23,982 bases of DNA from Pelargonium cotyledonis (GCA_036897625.1 JAYMTA010000814.1:1-23982); one strand, 5' to 3'. Counted from the first letter of the stretch, positions 1 to 10,014 are shown. Notes: generated by a model from the letters alone, not told the origin. A program made the numbers and translations.

Positions 1-420
1 ATTTTATTTTTTGTTCATTTTGATTTGTATTTGAAATTTAGGTTAAGTTCATGAATTTTTCGTCGAGTTCTTGAATTTTCCAGTGAGTTCTTGATGTTTT
101 CGGCGAGTTCTTGAATTTTCCAAAAAATTTATGAAGTTCCCGGCGAGTTCTTGAATTTTCCGGCAAGTTCTTGAAGTTTCCGGCGAGTTCTTCAATTTCT
201 AGCGAACTTAGGAAGAAGAAGATGTTAAAGGCACTTTGGGGTTTAAAAAAAAAATAATGGTCATGTGTTGGGCGCATGACTAAACAGTACCAATTCCGTT
301 AAGTTTAACTGACGGAACGAAGTTTGTAAACATAAAGTAGAAAATACATGTCAAAAAAAGTACAGGGTATGAAACTGAAAAGAAGATCTACCAAAGAGCA
401 AAATACTGTAATTACCCCAA
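1..420. repeat. Dispersed repeat, left copy, cut by window edge
   Basis: On the minus strand this stretch reads, in order, a CCGTCAGTTAA...TTAACGGAAT motif, an ACATGACC motif followed by a long T run and AAA, a short degenerate spacer (…TGCCTTTAACATC…), and then a minisatellite of about 20 bp units. The same order of motifs is found on the plus strand at 23640-23935, so the two are inverted copies of one dispersed repeat. No coding product is recognisable; the short frames across it only translate the minisatellite. The class of the element cannot be decided because the window ends inside it. Confidence 0.6.
46..205. repeat. 20-bp minisatellite, about 8 units
   Basis: About eight imperfect tandem units of GTTCTTGAATTTTCCGGCGA run head to tail; individual units are 19-21 bp with a few substitutions. 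Because 20 is not a multiple of three, each unit shifts the reading frame, which argues against a coding function. The same unit in reverse complement (TCGCCGGAAAATTCAAGAAC-like) is present at 23815-23930. Confidence 0.8.
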
Positions 421-444
421 AATAATAATAATAATAATAATAAT
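421..444. repeat. (AAT)8 microsatellite
   Basis: Eight uninterrupted AAT units. A shorter ATT run lies at about 2503-2520. Confidence 0.9.
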
Positions 445-3300
445 CCACAATTAGGTAACTTATCATTGTGCATATAAAAATCAGTAATTTAGCCTACAAC
501 TCGTTGACCCGATAAAATTTATTATGTAATTTTACGAGTGCAATTATATAATGCAAGTAAATTAGAGCTAAATTTTGACGTTGTTACACTGAATTAAAAT
601 TTTGTCGATACATTTTATACAGTTTGAAAATTAATTCTCATTTCTTCATAAAATAGGCATCAACATTATTTAAGAATGAGTCATTAAAATTTGAATAACT
701 GTATTTTGTACATAAAACTTGAAATTCAATCTAAAACTTGAGTCTCAAACTCAATCAACAAATTATATCAATTGATTAATGCAATCAATGGTATTGTGGA
801 TATGTTTTTGACATTAAAATGCACTCAACCAATTTTTCAAATGATAGAACTATATTATATACTACTCCACCAATGTGTTGAATTAAGAGTACAAAGTTGA
901 ACTTGGGCAAATAATAAATATTATATTTTTATATTTTGTATATAAACTATTGTGCTCTACATCATATAATCAATCATGTACAAGATGTCAAAAAGTGACA
1001 AGTATAATTACAAAAAAAATCTATATGAAGATAAATTCCAATTTACTTTTATGACTACAAGTGATTCATTTTTTGTTGGCCTTATATATATATATATTTT
1101 TTTTTTTTTTGGTAAAGCCCATTCACATTTTGTTACTATTTTATAATTATAGAAAATGATGTGCACCTAATTAAAATTGGGCTATGAGGTTGAGAAAGAA
1201 GCATGAATCAATATAGGCTCTAAACTTGCATAGTCAAGGTCATGCTCCACTTGGTGGGCCATGGCCCATAAATTGATGGGCTCATGGTTTATGGGCCCAA
1301 ATCATATCTGCTAGTTGCCATGTCCAACAAATTGATGGGCCACATATGACATAATGGCCCGCGGGCTGCCAAAGGGTGCCCTGATAAATATGCGAGCGTT
1401 TTTTATCCAACTCGATTAAACCTAAGCCCGAGCGAGTTTGGGTTAGTTTGGTTAAACCCAACCCTTGAGCCACTTCCCTTCCAATATAAGGTGATGATCG
1501 GACCATCATTGGCCCGACATATAATAATATCGAGCCTAAGTGGGACATGTTGATGATATCATACCAACACGTAAAAGTGGGTTGTGGGATTCTTAAAGGC
1601 GGTCGGTTAAAAATGCGAGCAATTTTTAGTTTCTCTTCTTACACCAAGCTCGAGCGAGCTTGGCCAAAACTTGGCATGTTACTCAATAATATTGACCAAA
1701 GACGCTAAAAGTGGCATGTGGGCAACCAACATGCGGTCTAATAAACATGGTAGAGTTTCCTTATTTGAATCTTCTTCCCAAATTCAAACACTTTTATATG
1801 GACTCTAATAAATCGAATAACTCTTATATCATATTAAACTTCTAAACCACCCGCATATTATAATCGTCAATATTTCAAATTTAAAATGTGATGTGCCATT
1901 ATGTGAAGTGTCGATTTGTTCATTACCATCCATGTGGTAAAGACATAAACAAGCATGCTTGTGCCTTGATAAAAAAATTTGTGGGACCCCAAAAAAGTAG
2001 TAGACCCATTGTCACAAATTAAATTATTTAATCTATAGTTTGTTGGTAAAAAGAATATTCCTAAAAAAAATACTTGATGATCCTTTAGTGCCCTATTAAA
2101 TATTTTGTCTTTATCAACCAATGGATTTAGCATAAGTGGAGATAATTTTATTTTTTATAATTAAGATATTATCAAGATAATCCATTTGTTATTGTATAAA
2201 ACACTATGAGAATGGTTCTTATTTTGAATAATTAATTTTGAACTCTCACTTGTTTTATAAATAAATGCATATGTATTAAATTTTAGTCGGTGAGTCTAAT
2301 CTAATAGTTTGACAATAGAAAGTTCACATAAAATAATATGTGCAAATAAGTCTGATATATCATTTTAATGATATTAAAGACAAAATTTAGGGTTGCAGTT
2401 TATATGACCCAACTAAATTTTTTGTAAATTCGGGTTGCATAAATATATCAGATAGTATTTGATTAATAATAATGACATAGTTTATATAAGTCGGGTTAAA
2501 ATTATTATTATTATTATTACTATTTCAATTGTTAATTGCTTCTATTATATTTTGTCTCTATTGGGATAAATAAGAGATTTGATATGGATATGAAATGACT
2601 CAATAAAATATTTGTTGCTTGACACATTGTCTAAGCTCATCAATTATTGATATTCACTATCTTTTCTTTTTGCAACCCCAAGCTCAACTATTATAATTAT
2701 ACACATCACACCATCATTTCAATTTTACTCACTTGACTTGACCCTATTTCATAATTACAATTGAGGACTATATCATTTAATAGTTATATTTTTTCTAATT
2801 AAATGAGCTACACAGTAAAAATATCTCGAATCTAAGATCTTAAAGAAAATTCAAAACATTTAAACCGCCTGACTCAATATGCCATAATCATTCACAACTA
2901 TATTGTTTCAGTGAATCTACTGAATGTGTCTAAACAACATCCATTTGAATGGAATTATGTTATATTTAAAAACAAAAAAAACTCATATTTTCATCTATCA
3001 ACATTTTACCAGTTCTAACATATCTCACAAACCTGTACAAAAATTGGATTTGAAAAAAAGTTACAAAATACGATCTCTTGAGTTATAGTCCAACCCAAAA
3101 TTTTGTCATGCCAAATTTCTTATATTTTCACATTTAAATTTAAATTGTCGCCCTAAAGATTCGGATCCAAATTACCGACTTTACACAAATCCGATCCAAA
3201 ACTGGTGTCCAATCATCTCTTTATAGTCACTGTCTCATTTTCAAAACTAGAAAAAGAAATGGTGGGCCCACACCTGAAAAGACCAAAACACCCCCAAAAC
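445..3300. other. AT-rich intergenic DNA upstream of LSU
   Basis: No gene is supported here. The open frames at 1282-1548 and 1867-2133 (minus) have no recognisable domain, unconvincing composition and no splice context. Visible are a TA/T tract at 1083-1110, a cluster of GGCCCA/TGGGCC words at 1255-1370 and a pair of related segments at 1383-1662, listed separately. The rest is featureless AT-rich sequence, probably decayed transposable-element DNA. Confidence 0.6.
1383..1662. repeat. Two related degenerate segments about 220 bp apart
   Basis: The segment starting near 1387 (ATATGCGAGCGTTTTTTATC … AAGCCCGAGCGAGTTTGG) resembles the one starting near 1608 (AAATGCGAGCAATTTTTAG … AAGCTCGAGCGAGCTTGG). 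This suggests an old duplication or two fragments of the same repeat family. No coding capacity or clear termini are visible. Confidence 0.4.
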
Positions 3301-3309
3301 CAACTAATC

Positions 3310-3329
3310 AGATTCATTGAACCTGGACA
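3310..3329 (+). promoter_or_regulatory. UPE-box (EIL/SLIM1 sulfur-deficiency element)
   Basis: The sequence AGATTCATTGAACCTGGACA matches the published UPE-box consensus AGRTWCATTGAAYCTRGACR at every position, as I recall that consensus. It holds two TEIL-type half sites: ATGAATCT on the minus strand and a near match TTGAACCT on the plus strand. The box was defined in promoters of sulfur-starvation genes of the tobacco UP9/Arabidopsis LSU type and is bound by EIN3-like factors (NtEIL2, AtSLIM1/EIL3). Here it ends 14 bp before a TATA box and 119 bp before the LSU start codon, so its role in switching on LSU under sulfur limitation is a strong inference. Confidence 0.85.
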
Positions 3330-3343
3330 CTCCCATTTTAGCC

Positions 3344-3350
3344 TATAAAA
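3344..3350 (+). promoter_or_regulatory. TATA box of the LSU gene
   Basis: TATAAAA lies 98 bp before the ATG at 3449, which gives an expected leader of roughly 65-75 nt. That leader (about 3375-3448) contains no upstream ATG. The box follows the UPE-box directly. Confidence 0.7.
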
Positions 3351-3448
3351 AAGCCACAACACTAACTAAATCTCATTCAAAACAGCCTAACAGCAACCAA
3401 TACCGAACCGAAACCTCACTTTTTAATTAATTTATTCCCAATATTCCA

Positions 3449-3808
3449 ATGGCTCCGACAATGGCGGTGGCGAGCTCGTTCATGCCGAAGTCCGGCGGTT
3501 TTCCGGCAGCTCCGTCGGCGGCTGAGGAGGCGGTGCTGAGGAGGAAGAACGAGGAGTTGGAGAGGGAGCTGAGGAGCAGCCGGGAGAGGGAGGAGAGGAT
3601 GCACCGGGAGCTTCAGAGAGCGTTCGAGCGGCTGAGAGTGGCGGAGGAGGCGGAGGAGCGCCTCTGCTCGCAGCTCGGCGAGCTGGAGGCGGAGGCGGTC
3701 GACCAGGCTCGTGAGTACCATGCCCGGATCGTGAAGCTCATGAGCCAGCTCTCTCAGGCCCAGACTCTGCTCCGCTCCGCCTCCGGTAACAACCTCACCG
3801 TCGCGTGA
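3449..3808 (+). CDS. LSU: RESPONSE TO LOW SULFUR (LSU) family protein
   Basis: This single-exon frame encodes 119 residues. The core, residues about 64-102, reads VAEEAEERLCSQLGELEAEA followed by VDQAREYHARIVKLMSQLS, which is the diagnostic block of the plant LSU/UP9 family. Residues about 25-105 are charged heptad-like sequence expected to form a coiled coil. LSU proteins are small, intronless, plant-specific hubs that bind many partners, are strongly induced by sulfur starvation, and are linked to stress responses. The length is a little above the Arabidopsis members (about 95-100 residues) because of an Ala/Pro-rich N-terminus. The first ATG sits in a good plant context (CCAATGGCT); a second in-frame ATG is residue 5. 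The coding sequence is markedly GC-rich against very AT-rich flanks. A UPE-box and TATA box lie directly upstream. The family assignment is firm; which LSU paralogue it is cannot be told. Confidence 0.95.
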   Translation: MAPTMAVASSFMPKSGGFPAAPSAAEEAVLRRKNEELERELRSSREREERMHRELQRAFERLRVAEEAEERLCSQLGELEAEAVDQAREYHARIVKLMSQLSQAQTLLRSASGNNLTVA

Positions 3809-3823
3809 CGTGGGCTTCGCCAC

Positions 3824-3841
3824 CGCCGCCGCGGCGGCGGG
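3824..3841. repeat. 18-bp perfect GC palindrome after the LSU stop
   Basis: CCGCCGCCGCGGCGGCGG is a perfect self-complementary run of 18 bases, 15 bp past the LSU stop codon, inside the expected 3'UTR. It could form a hairpin at the RNA level, or dimer or cruciform structures. It may simply be a GCC-repeat remnant of a once longer GC-rich coding end. Confidence 0.8.
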
Positions 3842-5437
3842 TTGTAGATTGTTGAGGCTATTTTTGGAACTCAATTATTAGATTTTTTTTTAATTATATA
3901 TATAGAGATGGTTTTGGAGGATTGGTTGTGTAATTTTTGTGTGATGATTAGTGAGTTAAATGAGTGTAAATTAATTTTGTTTGACTTAATTTAATGCTTC
4001 TTTTATTTTGCACTCGAGAGCTCATTTCTTTTTTCTATGATCAATATTGTTCATTAAATTTATTTAGTGAGAGCAAGATATATTAAATTTTGAGTTTTAA
4101 ACGTGAGTTCAGATGAATTTGGAATTGTCAAAAAATACTCGATCTGAACTAAATTAGACAGTTGAAAAAGTTAATTCTTCGTGACTTGGGGCGACTGATT
4201 TAAGGTGCTTGTGTGTTTTACTTGAATTGTCGACTATGGTCAAATTATTACGAATACTTACTCAGCTATTGCAAAGAAAATGAATACAAATAAGCACAAA
4301 TTGTTGCTGAGTTCATTACTAGTGATGTGACATCTTCTTGTTTATTTGATGAATACAAGATCAAAAGTTTTCTTTGATGAAAACAAAATTTTTATAATTT
4401 TATTTGAAAATGTCAAGAATTGAGGTTATGTGATTTATTCGAAACTTGGGGAAACATATTATCACATATTGGATAAGAAGTCGGGTCCACCAAAAAATAA
4501 CATTGGCTTTAAAGTCAGATAAAGATCTTATCCATAATGTACCAATAAATATGGAGTTGATGGGTGGTTCTTAATAATTTGCAAAAGTTAAAAGCAGAGT
4601 TGAAAACCAGAAAAACAAAACGAAATATCCAAATTAACAAGCAATAATTTTCTCATTTCATCACAACTTTGTGACGTTCCATTTGTGAGATAATTTTTAT
4701 TTATCGTCTCATTCTAGAGTTAGTAATTCAGATTTCGAGTTAAATACCGGGATGGGCATACAGATAGCAAGTATGTTTATCAAATCATTTCTTATCGGCC
4801 CATACCCATTGTTACTGAGTCGGGCCAATAATGACCACAAACTATATCTTGAGGCCAATCCCACTTGGGTTCGAGCCTGACCAGCTTTGAAAGACTAATC
4901 GAACCACTTTTTGCCACCACCGGCCTGGAATTGTTAGGCAAGATCGAGGATGGCCCATGAGCTATTGGTCCATTCTACAACTTTACTCGGAGGTGATATT
5001 AGGAGTCACAATTCGTGTTGGCGAACGTTGATAAATTTCTATATTAGTCAACAGAAACGACTCGATTGTCAAATAAGCTGATATACACAACACAAACACA
5101 TTTGACAATTTCGTGCTGTTACGACATAAATTGCCAACTCTATTCATTTCCACTTGATTTCCCGACTCTACTCCGGAGATCCAAGGTAATCGGTTTTCAG
5201 TCACCACACTTCCGCACATAGAAGAAATAACACAGTATATATATCATAAAAATCGTTGGTTTCGAGCTCAAAGACTAATGGAACGCATGCACTTGCAATA
5301 AGAAAATGTCACGGAACACTTGAGTAGCACAGTAGTTGGATTTGAAGGACCCGCAAAAATGACACTACCTAGTTTAAGGTTTCACAGATAAGAAAATGTT
5401 ATTCAATGACAAACTCGAGAAAAGTTCGCCTACAGCT
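3842..5437. other. LSU 3' flank and intergenic DNA before HP30
   Basis: The first about 150 bp should be the LSU 3'UTR, and the last about 150-200 bp the HP30 3'UTR (minus strand). Between them, 4660-5280 is less AT-rich and contains GGCCCA-type words and a GGGTTCGAGCCT word, suggestive of old repeat DNA. The 78-residue minus-strand frame at 4983-5219 resembles no protein known to me and lacks gene context. No gene is supported. Confidence 0.5.
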
Positions 5438-8400
5438 TCACCGTCTCCCCCCTTTAAGCTCCGGGTCCCTGTAAACAGATAGTTACGTTAACGTGACTTG
5501 TAGATCCAAGGGACACTATTATACCACATGTGGCTCGAAACGAACCTGTTGATCTGATCAAGAATGAGAAGTCTAGGGCCGGGTGGAATTTTCACGTCTC
5601 TAAGGGCACTGAAACAACATAGAGATAACAAAGATTATCGAAAGCTAATACATATGCTTGGCACTACGCGACACGGGCCAGACCAAAAAACTCAAGCATT
5701 CTTACTTAACAACTTCTTATAGGTCCTAACTTGTCCCACTAAGCGGCGAGACACGTTAGGACTTACAAAAGTAATCCGATAAGAACATGTGCGTTTTCCA
5801 GCCCGCATCACCACACGTGGTTGGACGGACAATAGTGAATCTAACTACTTGCCTGTCGGTGAGCAAAGGCAATGTGTTGTCGGTTAATAAGCCTTTCTTG
5901 AAATTCTTCTCGTAGTTTTGTAAGCCGAGGTTACTCAACAAGTTCCTTGTTCTCAAATAGTGCGTGTCTTCAACTGGTGGTTGGGAGAACTTTTGCCCGA
6001 CCTGTGTATTCAAATGAAAATGATCAGAAACGACTATCATCTTATAGAGCTGGCAATCCAGGTTTTGGGTTCAGATCGAAAAGACCTAACCCGGCCCCAA
6101 CTCACAACAATGTAGGTTTCGGGTTGTCTGATCCGATCCACACTTTTCTTTCTGAAACTTAATCGGGTCTATTTCACCCACAAGATGCAGGTCAGGTTTT
6201 GGTTGGCCGCAAGTTCGGGTCTCAATTGTAACCTCTAGCATCTCAACATAACACGGACACATAGTGTCGTGTCAAGATCCTTTATTTCTATATAAGTGGT
6301 CCCCTAAGCTCAAGTCAGCAATTTCACCCGAGAGAGTCAGAATATAATAGTCAACTAGGCACCAATATAAATTTGGTAATAGATGCCTCTCTCTTCATAA
6401 TATGTTAGTTTCAAACGTTCAGCACGTTAAATGTGTATTGCATCTATACATGTATGTATACGTTAAGAGCTGACAATCTGGGGCCGCACTTGGTGGCACC
6501 CGAAATCCGACCCACAGTTTTGTGTTGCACAAAATAAGCCCAATCACATTTCGGTTCAGGTCTTCCATGTTTTTCATGCTAAAATTGCGACCAGAAACCC
6601 ACACCTATGCGGATCGGGTTACTTCCAAAATAATAAAGATTCCTTCATGTTCAAGCTAACCTGGTAAAGTCCACCTTGAACGAGGGCAAAGAAGAGTCCC
6701 GAAGTGAGTGCATTTGCTGCCTGATTCGGGCCTCCCATACCGCTCACCAGAGAAAAAAGAGCTCCGGAACCAAAAGCCGCGACCATGCTGCAAATAGCAG
6801 TATCATTAATACAACATTTAAGCACCACCTTTCAACCATTCTTCTTAGTATTACGTTTATGGTCCTCTAAGTAACCATTTTGTGTCAATATAGTCACCAA
6901 TTTAACTTATGTTCAAATTTAGTCCCCTTAGCATCCACTTATGTTTCAAAATGGTTCATTTACTATCAATTTTGTTCCAAAACAGCCACCAAACCATCTT
7001 TGTAAATGATAACCAATTAGGTGCAAAATGGATACCAGCTAGTAGCTACTAAGGGGACTAAGTTGAAGCAAAAATAAAATCGGGTACCCATTTGGAACAA
7101 AATGGGTACGAAGAAGACTAAATTGTCACAAAATAAGCACTAAGGGAGCTGATTTGAAACAAAAATCAAATAAGAAACCAATTAAACACAAAAAACAATA
7201 CTAAAGAGAACATATTAGAACATTCTCCTAAGTAAAACACCAAATGATAGGTTTAATAAGTATCATTTTGTTGTGACCTAACTTTAGTAGTTAAGAGGAA
7301 AAAAGATTTAAAGAAAATAAAGAGACACGTATAGAATAACATATAAATCAGCGGAAAGCTAAAATTCTATGAACAAAGTTATACGGCAAAAGTGCCAAAA
7401 TGTTTCCTTTCGGGAACAAGACTTCCCAATATAAGAAGGATAAAAAGCTCACCTGGACTGGACATCCTCCTTGCCTCTCAATCTTTTCATGACACATGAT
7501 ATGCCGGCATTGACACCTGTCATCACGGCAAAGTTGCGAGCTTGAACCAGCGGTCCCCCGGAAAGCGCCTGCAATCAAAGTAAACATTTCTTGATTCTTA
7601 ACGACCAATCATTCACCTATCAAATAACATCATAATTTTATTTGGTTATGCAACGGAAACACTTCCTCCTGTCTATCAGATGACAAACAAATTTTGAACC
7701 AGGCATTTTATGTTCCAAGTACAAATATGTGTGCAGTTGCAAACATTTTCTACTGTCTGACCACTTCATGTAAGCAAAATGAGTTCTAATTTTGATTTAT
7801 TTTATACATATTCCCGTGATGACCACAATTTCAACTTCACAGAACACAACCAGCAGACTACCAGAACCTAACTGAGTGTACATTTCATTCTTCTTCGATA
7901 ACAACAATTTCAACTTGATGCTACAACATTTCCAAGAACCCAATTGAGTGTAAGTTTCATTCTTGAATAAATACAATATCCACTTCACACACCACCTCCA
8001 GAAAGCAACCTGAAACCTAATTGAGTATACGTTTCATTCATCTTGAATAACCATCATTTCCAGTTGATAAAAACACAATAACCCACAGTTCTAAGCAATA
8101 TGCAGACGTGGCTACACCTAAGATCCTCCAAATCCAACTATCCATTCCTATTTTCTCCAGAAACAAACAGAGAAACAAATAAACACACAAGCGAAAACAC
8201 TTTTAGACACCAAACAGATCATTTCCAACTGATAAAAACTCAAAACACAAAAACCCACAATTTGAAACAATATGCTAAAATGGAGAAACAAACCAAACTC
8301 CTATTTTGACACTTACCAACTGATAACAACTCATACACAATAATCCACCATTTCTAACAATAAGCTGAATTGGCTACTCCTACTTGTAAGATACAAATCC

Positions 8401-9198
8401 ATCTATCCAATCAAATTATCACAGGAAACAAATAAACAAACAAGCAAAAACCCTTTTTGACAACAAATAAATCATTACCAACTGATAAAAACTCAAAACA
8501 CAATATTCCACCATTTCTAACAATAAGCTAAAGTGCCTACTCCTACTTCTAAGACAAAATTCTATCTATCTAGACAAATTTTCTTGGAATACAAACAGAG
8601 AAATATATAAACAAACAAGCAGAACCCTTTTTTGACATCAAGCACATCATTTCCAACTGACAAAAACTCACAATTTCAAGTAATAACCTCAAGTGGCTAC
8701 TTCATAGATCCTACAATTCCACACATTCAATCAACTTTTGTCAGGAAACAAACATAGAAACAAATAAACAATCACTTCTAACTGATGACACCTCAAACAC
8801 AATAACCCACAATTTCAATCAATAAGCTGAAGCGTCTACTCCTGTTCCTAAGTTCCAATTCCAACTATCCACTAAAACTTTCTCAGGAATCAAACAAACA
8901 ACCAACCAACCAAATCAACTACCTGGGCTTGCTTAAAAGAGGCCATGGCTTCAGGATTGAGCCCAGCCTGAGGAGGAGGAGTGGGAAGAGAAGACGAGAT
9001 GTCACTGGTGAGGGTTCCCATAAAGCCACCAATGGCGGCTCCCTGAGCGCCGCTGGTGAGCGTCACGACGGCGGCTTCGACGGGAAGAGACTGTTTGGCG
9101 AGCCAACCCTTGAAACCATCTTCGAATTCCTTGTACTTAATCTTCAATTGGTCAATTGGGTTGCTCTGAACCATCACTCCCTCCTTGCCTTTGCTCAT
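5438..9198 (-). CDS. HP30/TRIC-type Tim17-SAM import translocase subunit
   Basis: Six exons join in consistent phase: 9198-8923, 7568-7453, 6787-6661, 6001-5853, 5608-5546, 5468-5438. They total 762 nt and encode 253 residues. Residues about 38-172 form a Tim17/Tim22/Tim23-type membrane domain (LPVEAAVVTLTSGAQGAAIG; PLVQARNFAVMTGVNAGISC; FGSGALFSLVSG). Residues about 187-246 form a SAM domain (LGLQNYEKNFKKGLLTDNTL; IPPGPRLLILDQINRDPE). This architecture and length match Arabidopsis HP30 and HP30-2 (also TRIC1/TRIC2, At3g49560 and At5g24650). Those proteins work in import of transit-peptide-less proteins at the chloroplast inner membrane, and have also been reported in mitochondrial tRNA import via the SAM domain. 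All donors are CAG|GT except that of intron 4, which is CAG|GCAAGT. Introns 1-3 are repeat-filled. The gene is divergent from BIN4. The start is the first ATG before the conserved NPIDQLKIKYKEFEDGFKGW segment. HP30 versus HP30-2 cannot be separated. Confidence 0.93.
5848..5853 (-). other. GC-AG intron donor, HP30 intron 4
   Basis: Read on the minus strand the junction is GACAG|GCAAGT, with the last exon base at 5853 and GC at 5852-5851. The acceptor is TTTCAG|TGCC with exon 5 starting at 5608. Splicing here gives AG+T = Ser and the conserved LLTDSALRDVKIPPGPR sequence, so the GC donor is required by phase. Apart from the C it is a perfect match to the donor consensus, as is typical for plant GC-AG introns. 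Confidence 0.85.
6044..6240 (+). repeat. GGGTTCGGGT-type short repeat in HP30 intron 3, copy 1
   Basis: It starts TAGAGCTGGCAATCCAGG and continues with words such as GGTTTTGGGTTCAGATCG, CTAACCCGGCCCC, CGGGTTGTCTGATCC and AATCGGGTCTA. Compositionally this is the family of short non-autonomous plant repeats with GGGTTC/GACCCG words and a GAGCTGGCAAT-like end. Related sequence occurs at 6464-6620 and, reversed, at 21571-21660. The far boundary is approximate. Confidence 0.45.
6464..6620 (+). repeat. GGGTTCGGGT-type short repeat in HP30 intron 3, copy 2
   Basis: It opens AAGAGCTGACAATCTGGGG, close to the start of copy 1 at 6044, and carries CCGAAATCCGACCCACA and CGGATCGGGTT words. It ends near the 3' splice-site side of exon 3, about 40 bp from the exon. 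Two related insertions in the same orientation within one 659-bp intron suggest either tandem duplication or repeated insertion. Confidence 0.4.
6840..7210. repeat. MITE-like repeat in HP30 intron 2
   Basis: The segment is made of phrases such as ATTTAGTCCCCTTAGC, GTCACCAATTTAAC and CTAAGGGGACTAAG typical of dispersed plant repeats. It contains a perfect 13-bp inverted repeat, TTAGTCCCCTTAG at 6919-6931 against CTAAGGGGACTAA at 7049-7061. AAAATGG/CCATTTTG words recur around it. Outer ends and target duplication were not identified, so the family is uncertain. Confidence 0.5.
7820..8052. repeat. Tandem array, about 80-bp unit, 3 copies, HP30 intron 1
   Basis: Three successive units end with the phrases GAGTGTACATTTCATTCTT, GAGTGTAAGTTTCATTCTT and GAGTATACGTTTCATTCAT. 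Each is followed by an AATTTCAACTT- or ATTTCCA-like start of the next unit. Copies are diverged, so the array is not recent. Confidence 0.7.
8053..8895. repeat. Tandem array, 90-175-bp units, about 6 copies, HP30 intron 1
   Basis: Units begin with ATCATTTCCAACTGATAAAA or a close variant at about 8053, 8218, 8310, 8471, 8646 and 8771. Each goes on through CACAATAACCCACAATTT, AATAAGCTGAA-TGGCTACTCC, a TCTATCCA stretch, and CAGGAAACAAACAGAGAAAC with AAACAAACAAGC. The copies differ in length through internal deletions. The array stops about 28 bp before the exon 1 donor, so intron 1 is essentially a small satellite domain. Confidence 0.8.
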
Positions 9199-9316
9199 TT
9201 CTGGTGCTCCGGAACAAGAAATCTCGGGTCTTGCCGGTTTTCCCGAGAGCTGAGGTTTTGGATAAAATGGATATGAAGAAGAAGGAACAAGAAAAGCAGA
9301 GTCTGGCTGGCCCTAG

Positions 9317-9322
9317 TATATA
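9317..9322 (-). promoter_or_regulatory. Putative TATA box of HP30
   Basis: GAGTATATACT on the minus strand holds TATATA 119 bp upstream of the HP30 ATG, which would give a leader of about 85-90 nt. Spacing is reasonable; no other support is available. Confidence 0.4.
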
Positions 9323-9545
9323 CTCTGTTTTCAAAACACCATGTGAATTGGGATCTGTTTGGATACAGGGGTGAACCCGTTCCATGTAGGAATGACATGC
9401 ACCAAGACTAGAGTGTAATTAGTTAGGGTAGGGCTTGTTTGATAACTCTACTTCATAGTTGGAACTGGCCCGACAATTTAAATATGAACCGGCACCCGAA
9501 ACTCAACCCGAAGATTTGCGGGTTCATGTAACATCAATGCTAAGC

Positions 9546-9768
9546 ATTGGCGGAGCCAGGGGTGGGTTGAAGCATGCATAGGCCCACCCCATCCTCCCTA
9601 TAACTATTTGACCAGTTTTAGTTATATCAAATTTATCGTACCAAAATTTCACACTTTAACTAGCTTCATTTTGTCTTATCGAGTAGGCTAGGTTCATACT
9701 TGTTCATCCCGTCCCTCCCAAAATACTTTAATCACCAATAGTTGTCTAATTTTGGCTCTGCAACTATT
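9546..9768. repeat. MITE-like insertion with GGCGGAGCCAGG / TTGGCTCTGC ends
   Basis: The left end reads ATTGGCGGAGCCAGGGG and the right end AATTTTGGCTCTGCAAC. These are imperfectly inverted relative to each other and of a type seen many times in dicot intergenic DNA (GGCGGAGCCAGG … TTTGGCTCCGCC). The 220-bp interior has no coding capacity. Target-site duplications were not resolved, so this remains a structural guess. Confidence 0.4.
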
Positions 9769-10014
9769 GATAAGCTTATATTTATAACACTACAAACTAG
9801 TCTCTCATTGAATCTAGTAGGTAAACCCTAGCAACTTGGATTTGAACTTGTAAGCCCCTGAAGGCAAAAAAAATAAATAAACGGTTGATGCAACTCTTGG
9901 ATAAGATAAGTAGCATTGAAATTCAAATTTTGGATTATTTTATCGTTTGTTTACTAATTTCGATGCACTGTTTACGTTCTCTAAATAGAATAACTATTAT
10001 AAAAATAGAGATAA

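Noticed and set aside
38-277. Minus-strand 79-codon frame at the left edge, and the plus-strand frames at 23660-23936
   Set aside because: They translate a 20-bp minisatellite and its flank; repeated Asn/Phe/Lys motifs come from the repeat, not from a protein.
1282-2133. Minus-strand frames at 1282-1548 and 1867-2133
   Set aside because: No domain, no splice or promoter context, and the region looks like decayed repeat DNA.
3416-3874. 152-codon minus-strand frame across the LSU gene
   Set aside because: It is the antisense shadow of a GC-rich coding sequence; composition is Leu/Arg/Pro low complexity and the plus strand has a clear family match and promoter.
5723-5762. Inverted repeat GTCCTAAC / GTTAGGAC in HP30 intron 4
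   Set aside because: Only 8 bp of perfect pairing with a 24-base gap; expected by chance at this scale and no sign of a non-coding RNA gene.
8929-9276. 115-codon plus-strand frame over HP30 exon 1, and the short frames at 9152-9398
   Set aside because: These are antisense or leader shadows of the HP30 first exon and its 5'UTR; no conserved features.
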